A DNA stretch of 64,000 nt from Klebsiella oxytoca (lineage in GTDB: Bacteria; Pseudomonadota; Gammaproteobacteria; Enterobacterales; Enterobacteriaceae). The notes beneath the pieces were generated by a model. It worked only from the letters and a program-made list of their open reading frames with translations. It was not told where the DNA came from and made no database searches. The position numbers were made by a program, and so were the translations under genes. Shown piece after piece: positions 59,189 to 64,000 of this stretch. Every line of letters starts with the position of its first letter. Positions within the stretch are counted from its first letter, which is position 1. Location: assembly GCF_009707385.1 (NCBI RefSeq), contig NZ_CP046115.1, positions 2,480,001 to 2,544,000 of the forward strand, written 5' to 3'.

Positions 59189-62100
59189 ATGACAGAACAA
59201 CAAAAATTTACCTTCTCCCGGCTCTATGAACGGCTGGATGGTCTGATGTTGCGCGATAAGTCGCGCTTCGCCCGTCGCCTGCACGGGGTTAAGAAGGTTA
59301 AAAATCCTGATGCTCAACAGGCTATTCTCCAGGAGATGGCGCAAGAAATTGAACAGGCGGCAGGGAGAGTCCTGCTGCGTGAAGCCGCTCGGCCAGAAAT
59401 CACTTATCCGGATAACCTGCCGGTTAGCCAGAAGAAACAAGCAATCCTCGAAGCCGTACGCGACCACCAGGTGGTGATTGTGGCGGGGGAGACCGGTTCG
59501 GGTAAAACCACCCAGCTGCCGAAAATCTGCATGGAGCTGGGTCGTGGAGTTAAAGGCTTAATCGGCCATACGCAGCCGCGTCGTCTGGCCGCGCGTACCG
59601 TCGCCAACCGTATTGCCGAGGAGCTACAAACGGAGCCGGGCGGCTGTATCGGTTATAAGGTCCGCTTCAGCGACCACGTCAGCGATAACACCATGGTTAA
59701 GCTGATGACCGACGGTATCCTGCTGGCGGAGATCCAGCAGGACCGGCTGCTGATGCAGTACGACACCATCATCATTGATGAAGCGCACGAACGTAGCCTG
59801 AACATCGATTTTCTGCTCGGCTACCTACGCGAGCTGCTGCCGCGCCGTCCGGATCTGAAAGTCATTATTACCTCGGCGACCATCGACCCGGAACGCTTCT
59901 CGCGCCACTTTAACCACGCGCCGATTATCGAAGTGTCCGGACGAACTTACCCGGTGGAGGTGCGCTACCGGCCCATCGTTGAAGACGCCGATGACACCGA
60001 ACGCGATCAGCTGCAGGCGATTTTCGACGCCGTTGACGAGCTGGGACGTGAAAGCTCCGGCGATATCCTCATCTTTATGAGCGGTGAACGCGAAATTCGC
60101 GATACCGCTGACGCGCTCAATAAGCTGAATTTACGCCATACCGAAGTGCTGCCACTGTATGCGCGATTGTCCAACAGCGAGCAGAACCGCGTGTTCCAGG
60201 CCCACAGCGGGCGGCGGATTGTGCTGGCGACCAACGTCGCGGAAACCTCGCTGACCGTGCCGGGCATCAAGTACGTTATCGACCCGGGTACCGCGCGTAT
60301 CAGCCGCTACAGCTTCCGTACTAAAGTACAGCGCCTGCCCATAGAGCCGGTTTCACAGGCTTCGGCCAATCAGCGTAAAGGCCGCTGCGGTCGCGTCTCT
60401 GAAGGGATCTGTATCCGGCTCTATTCGGAAGACGATTTCCTGTCGCGTCCGGAGTTTACCGACCCGGAAATTCTGCGCACCAACCTGGCGTCGGTTATTC
60501 TGCAGATGACCGCGCTCGGGCTCGGCGATATTGCCGCGTTCCCGTTTGTTGAAGCGCCGGATAAGCGCAATATTCAGGACGGCGTACGCCTTCTGGAAGA
60601 GCTGGGGGCGATTACCACCGACGAGCAGCAGACTGCCTATAAGCTGACGCCAATGGGCCGCCAGCTCAGCCAGCTGCCGGTCGACCCGCGTCTGGCGCGG
60701 ATGGTGCTGGAGGCGCAGAAGCACGGCTGCGTGCGTGAGGCGATGATTATCACCTCGGCGCTGTCAATTCAGGACCCGCGTGAGCGGCCAATGGATAAAC
60801 AGCAGGCTTCCGATGAGAAGCATCGCCGCTTCCACGATAAAGAGTCCGACTTTCAGGCGTTCGTTAACCTGTGGAACTATCTTGGCGAGCAGCAAAAAGC
60901 GCTCTCCTCAAACCAGTTCCGCCGCCAGTGCCGCGTTGATTTCCTCAACTACCTGCGGGTGCGCGAGTGGCAGGATATCTACACACAGCTGCGCCAGGTG
61001 GTTAAAGAGCTCGGCCTGCCGGTGAATAGCGAACCGGCGGAGTATCGCGAAATTCACACCGCGCTGTTGACCGGCCTGCTGTCGCATATCGGTATGAAAG
61101 ATGCCGATAAACAGGAGTATACCGGCGCGCGTAATGCTCGCTTCTCCATTTTCCCTGGCTCCGGGCTGTTTAAAAAGCCGCCTAAATGGTCGATGGTCGC
61201 CGAGCTGGTGGAAACCAGCCGCCTGTGGGGGCGTATCGCCGCGCGTATTGAGCCGGAGTGGGTTGAGCCAGTCGCCCAGCATTTGATTAAACGCTCATAC
61301 AGCGAACCGCACTGGGAACGGGCGCAGGGCGCGGTAATGGCGACGGAGAAGGTGACCGTTTATGGGCTACCGATAGTCGCCGCGCGTAAGGTTAACTACA
61401 GCCAGATCGACCCGGCGCTGTGCCGCGAGCTGTTTATCCGCCACGCACTGGTGGAGGGCGACTGGCAGACCCGCCACGCCTTCTTCCGCGATAACCTGAA
61501 GCTGCGCAACGAGATTGAAGAGCTGGAGCATAAGTCGCGCCGCCGCGACATTCTCGTCGACGACGAAACGCTGTTTGAGTTCTACGACCAGCGCATCAGC
61601 CATGACGTTATCTCCGCACGCCATTTCGACAAATGGTGGAAACAGGCCAGCCGCGAGACGCCGGATCTGCTCAATTTTGAAAAGAGCATGCTGATCAAAG
61701 AAGGCGCGGAGCAGGTCAGTAAGCTGGACTATCCGAACTTCTGGCATCAGGGCAACCTGAAGCTGCGTCTGAGCTATCAGTTTGAACCGGGCGCCGACGC
61801 TGACGGCGTAACGGTACATATTCCGCTGCCGCTGCTTAACCAGGTGGAAGAGGCCGGATTTGAGTGGCAGATCCCCGGCCTGCGCCGGGAGCTGATTATC
61901 GCCTTAATAAAATCGCTACCGAAGCCGGTGCGGCGTAATTTTGTCCCTGCGCCAAACTACGCGGAAGCGTTTCTCGGCCGCGCGACGCCGCTTGAGCTGC
62001 CGCTGCTGGATTCCCTGGAGCGCGAGCTGCGGCGGATGACCGGCGTGACTATCGACCGCGATGCCTGGCAGTGGGATCAGGTGCCCGATCACCTGAAAAT

Positions 62101-63091
62101 CACTTTCCGGGTGGTGGACGATAAAAACAAGAAGCTGCAGGAAGGACGCTCGCTGCAGGAGCTGAAGGATGGACTGAAAGGGAAAGTGCAGGAGACGCTG
62201 TCTGCGGTCGCCGATGACGGTATTGAGCAGAGCGGGCTGCATATCTGGAGTTTCGGCCGGCTGCCGGAGAGCTACGAGCAGAAGCGCGGTAACTATAAAG
62301 TCAAGGCCTGGCCGGCGCTGGTGGATGAACGCGACAGCGTGGCGATAAAGCTATTTGATAACCCGCTGGAGCAACAGCAGGAGATGTGGCGCGGTCTGCG
62401 CCGCCTGCTGCTGCTGAATATCCCGTCGCCGATAAAGTATCTGCACGAGAAGCTGCCGAATAAAGCCAAGCTAGGACTCTATTTTAATCCCTATGGCAAG
62501 GTGCTGGATTTGATCGATGATTGTATCTCCTGCGGCGTTGATAAGCTGATCGATGAAGCGGGCGGCCCGGTGTGGAGCGAAGAGAGTTTTGCCGCGCTGC
62601 ATGAAAAAGTGCGCGCCGAACTGAACGAGACGGTAGTCGGGATAGCCAAACAGGTTGAGCAGATCCTGACGGCGGTCTTTAACATCAATAAACGCCTGAA
62701 AGGCCGCGTCGATATGACCATGGCGCTGGGGCTGTCGGATATTAAGGCGCAAATGGGCGGGCTGGTGTATCGCGGTTTCGTCACCGGCAACGGCTTCCGC
62801 CGCCTGGGTGATACGCTGCGCTATCTGCAGGCGATTGAAAAACGTCTGGAAAAAATGGTTATCGACCCGCACCGCGACCGCGCGCAGATGCTTAAAGTGG
62901 ATAGCGTTCAGCAGACGTGGCAGCAGTGGCTGAATAAGCTGCCGCCGGCACGCCGTCAGGATGATGACGTACAGGATATTCGCTGGATGATAGAGGAGCT
63001 GCGCGTCAGCCTGTTTGCCCAACAGCTTGGTACGCCGTATCCGATATCCGACAAGCGGGTGCTGCAGGCGATGGAACAGATCGCGGCCTAA
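59189..63091 (+). CDS. hrpA: ATP-dependent RNA helicase HrpA
   Basis: 1300 residues. DEAH-box helicase: Walker A GETGSGKTTQLP (residues 100-111), TQPRRLAARTVANRIAEEL (Ia), the DEAH box in DTIIIDEAHERSLNIDFLLG, KVIITSATIDPERF (III), the VLATNVAETSLTVPG (V) and NQRKGRCGRVSEGICIRLYS (VI) motifs, then winged-helix, ratchet and OB-fold parts and the long HrpA C-terminal domain. It rescues collided or stalled ribosomes and acts in fimbrial mRNA processing in E. coli. Full length, no defects seen. Confidence 0.98.
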   Translation: MTEQQKFTFSRLYERLDGLMLRDKSRFARRLHGVKKVKNPDAQQAILQEMAQEIEQAAGRVLLREAARPEITYPDNLPVSQKKQAILEAVRDHQVVIVAGETGSGKTTQLPKICMELGRGVKGLIGHTQPRRLAARTVANRIAEELQTEPGGCIGYKVRFSDHVSDNTMVKLMTDGILLAEIQQDRLLMQYDTIIIDEAHERSLNIDFLLGYLRELLPRRPDLKVIITSATIDPERFSRHFNHAPIIEVSGRTYPVEVRYRPIVEDADDTERDQLQAIFDAVDELGRESSGDILIFMSGEREIRDTADALNKLNLRHTEVLPLYARLSNSEQNRVFQAHSGRRIVLATNVAETSLTVPGIKYVIDPGTARISRYSFRTKVQRLPIEPVSQASANQRKGRCGRVSEGICIRLYSEDDFLSRPEFTDPEILRTNLASVILQMTALGLGDIAAFPFVEAPDKRNIQDGVRLLEELGAITTDEQQTAYKLTPMGRQLSQLPVDPRLARMVLEAQKHGCVREAMIITSALSIQDPRERPMDKQQASDEKHRRFHDKESDFQAFVNLWNYLGEQQKALSSNQFRRQCRVDFLNYLRVREWQDIYTQLRQVVKELGLPVNSEPAEYREIHTALLTGLLSHIGMKDADKQEYTGARNARFSIFPGSGLFKKPPKWSMVAELVETSRLWGRIAARIEPEWVEPVAQHLIKRSYSEPHWERAQGAVMATEKVTVYGLPIVAARKVNYSQIDPALCRELFIRHALVEGDWQTRHAFFRDNLKLRNEIEELEHKSRRRDILVDDETLFEFYDQRISHDVISARHFDKWWKQASRETPDLLNFEKSMLIKEGAEQVSKLDYPNFWHQGNLKLRLSYQFEPGADADGVTVHIPLPLLNQVEEAGFEWQIPGLRRELIIALIKSLPKPVRRNFVPAPNYAEAFLGRATPLELPLLDSLERELRRMTGVTIDRDAWQWDQVPDHLKITFRVVDDKNKKLQEGRSLQELKDGLKGKVQETLSAVADDGIEQSGLHIWSFGRLPESYEQKRGNYKVKAWPALVDERDSVAIKLFDNPLEQQQEMWRGLRRLLLLNIPSPIKYLHEKLPNKAKLGLYFNPYGKVLDLIDDCISCGVDKLIDEAGGPVWSEESFAALHEKVRAELNETVVGIAKQVEQILTAVFNINKRLKGRVDMTMALGLSDIKAQMGGLVYRGFVTGNGFRRLGDTLRYLQAIEKRLEKMVIDPHRDRAQMLKVDSVQQTWQQWLNKLPPARRQDDDVQDIRWMIEELRVSLFAQQLGTPYPISDKRVLQAMEQIAA

Positions 63092-63096
63092 GCCGC

Positions 63097-63132
63097 CGCT
63101 TTCCCCGCTGGCGCGGGCTGTCGGGGAAAGCG
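63097..63132. terminator. Stem-loop between hrpA and the O-methyltransferase
   Basis: CGCTTTCCCCG pairs with CGGGGAAAGCG (11 bp, 14-base loop), placed between two convergent stop codons; no T tract on either side. Confidence 0.55.
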
Positions 63133-63139
63133 AGTCACC

Positions 63140-63799
63140 TCAGGCGTTCACCCAGGCGAGGGTGAACCCATCCCAGCCTTTGTTGCCCACCGTTTGCAGC
63201 GCCGTGACCGTCAGGCGCGGATCGCTGCCCATCATCCTGATAAACTCTCTTACGCCCTGAACGCGCTCGTCGGTACTCTCCGGGTTAGCCACTTCGCCAT
63301 CGCGTACCACGTTATCGCCCACAATCAATGTCCCCGGATGGGAATAGCGCAACGCCCAGCGCAGATAGTTTGGGTTATTCGGCTTATCCGCATCGATAAA
63401 AATCAGGTCAAACGGCGGGCGGTCGCCCAGCGTTTCGAGGCTGGCCAGCGCCGGGCCTTCCCTTACCTCAACCTTGTTATCAACGCCCGCCAGACGGAGA
63501 TTTTCCCGCGCTACGTTGGCATGATGCGCGTCCGCCTCCAGGGTTAGCAGCTCGCCGTCGACGGGCAATTCGCGGGCCATCCAGATAGTGCTGTAGCCGC
63601 CGAGCGTGCCGATCTCTAACACGCGTTTTGCTCGCGTCATTCGTACCAGCAGGGCCAGAAACTGACCCTGACTGGCGGCAACGTCAATAGCCGGAAGCCC
63701 GGCGCGCTGGTTATTAGCGAGAACCCGGTTGAGTAGCGGATCGTTGGGGATTAACGCTTCTTCGAGATAATTATCAACTGCCGACCACCGTTGCTGCAT
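63140..63799 (-). CDS. Class I SAM-dependent O-methyltransferase
   Basis: 219 residues. Methyltransf_3/CCoAOMT-like: N-terminal helices, SAM-binding motif KRVLEIGTLGGYSTIWMARE, acidic post-motif LLTLEADAHHANVARENLRL, metal-binding aspartate region FDLIFIDADKPNNPNYLRWA and VGDNVVRDGEVANP. Family members methylate catechol-type hydroxyls with divalent metal; bacterial members are mostly uncharacterised. In E. coli ydcF follows hrpA, so this gene and the next mark a lineage-specific segment. Confidence 0.85.
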   Translation of the reverse strand: MQQRWSAVDNYLEEALIPNDPLLNRVLANNQRAGLPAIDVAASQGQFLALLVRMTRAKRVLEIGTLGGYSTIWMARELPVDGELLTLEADAHHANVARENLRLAGVDNKVEVREGPALASLETLGDRPPFDLIFIDADKPNNPNYLRWALRYSHPGTLIVGDNVVRDGEVANPESTDERVQGVREFIRMMGSDPRLTVTALQTVGNKGWDGFTLAWVNA

Positions 63800-63814
63800 G
63801 TCAGACTTCCCGTG

Positions 63815-64000
63815 CTACATCCCTGATGAATCAGACCAGCCGCCTCCCAGCGACCGGTACAAATCAATTTGCGCCAGCAGCAGATTATTTTTCACCTGTA
63901 CCACGCTGAGCTGGGTAGAGAACAGCGTGCGCTGGGCGTCCAGCACGTCTAAATAGGACGAATAGCCGTTGCGATAGCGATTCTGGGCGATACGCAGCGT
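63815..64000 (-). CDS. Outer-membrane efflux protein (NodT/OMF family), 3' end only
   Basis: Only the C-terminal 61 residues are in the window; the start lies beyond base 64000. The frame reads TLRIAQNRYRNGYSSYLDVL then DAQRTLFSTQLSVVQVKNNL and LLAQIDLYRSLGGGW, the classic C-terminal repeat of TolC-like outer-membrane factors of the NodT type. It probably belongs to an RND or MFS efflux operon that continues to the right. Confidence 0.88.
   Translation of the reverse strand, partial: TLRIAQNRYRNGYSSYLDVLDAQRTLFSTQLSVVQVKNNLLLAQIDLYRSLGGGWSDSSGM

Overview
The window is chromosomal DNA of an enterobacterium, most probably of the Klebsiella/Raoultella group. The core order hslJ-ldhA-ydbH-ynbE-ydbL-feaR-feaB ... 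tynA-paaZ-paaABCDEFGHIJK-paaX-paaY ... azoR-hrpA is the one known from Escherichia coli. The chromosomal oqxAB-oqxR-rarA drug-efflux locus points to Klebsiella or a close relative. This assignment comes from gene content and protein similarity recalled from memory, not from a database search.

Layout. 1-5.0 kb: the 3' end of a prophage, a very long tail-tip (lambda J-like) protein with duplicated carbohydrate-binding-like modules, followed by a frameshifted remnant. 5.6-14.1 kb: core genes ydbJ, hslJ, ldhA, a DedA protein, ydbH-ynbE-ydbL, feaR and feaB. 14.1-41.4 kb: a block of about 27 kb that separates feaB from tynA, which are neighbours in E. coli. It is a patchwork: a nucleotidyltransferase, a GST and a second aspartate-semialdehyde dehydrogenase with a TrmO-like protein (14-18 kb); a ThDP enzyme, a LysR regulator, an internally deleted homoprotocatechuate dioxygenase and an HpaX-like transporter (18-24 kb); two decayed regulators (24-25 kb); rarA-oqxAB-oqxR (25-31 kb); a membrane protein with two microproteins (31-32.5 kb); a second GAPDH with a GlxA-type regulator (32.6-34.7 kb); two MFS proteins and a LysR regulator (35-38 kb); and arsRBC with divergent arsH (38-41 kb). 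41.4-57.9 kb: aromatic amine and phenylacetate catabolism, with a 3 x 125 bp tandem repeat between paaK and paaX. 57.9-64 kb: a GFA-family protein, azoR, hrpA, an O-methyltransferase and the 3' end of an outer-membrane efflux gene.

How the genes work together. TynA (periplasmic amine oxidase) and FeaB (phenylacetaldehyde dehydrogenase) convert phenylethylamine to phenylacetate under FeaR. PaaK makes phenylacetyl-CoA, PaaABCDE epoxidises the ring, PaaG isomerises, PaaZ opens the ring and oxidises the aldehyde, and PaaF/H/J complete beta-oxidation to acetyl-CoA and succinyl-CoA. PaaX represses until phenylacetyl-CoA is present. The sequence carries FeaR-like direct repeats with the same 21 bp spacing in front of both feaB and tynA, although 27 kb of foreign DNA now lies between the two genes, and PaaX-like operator cores in front of paaZ, paaA and paaX.

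Most unusual items: the dioxygenase gene that has lost about 140 internal residues including two of three metal ligands; the FAM3/ILEI-like (GG) domain inside the phage tail protein; the paired TGCAA-N9-TTGCA dyads between rarA and oqxA; the Cys-to-Gly GAPDH paired with a GlxA-type regulator; the second Asd; the 125 bp tandem array; and two microproteins of 29 and 24 residues. No rRNA, tRNA, CRISPR array or complete insertion sequence was seen.
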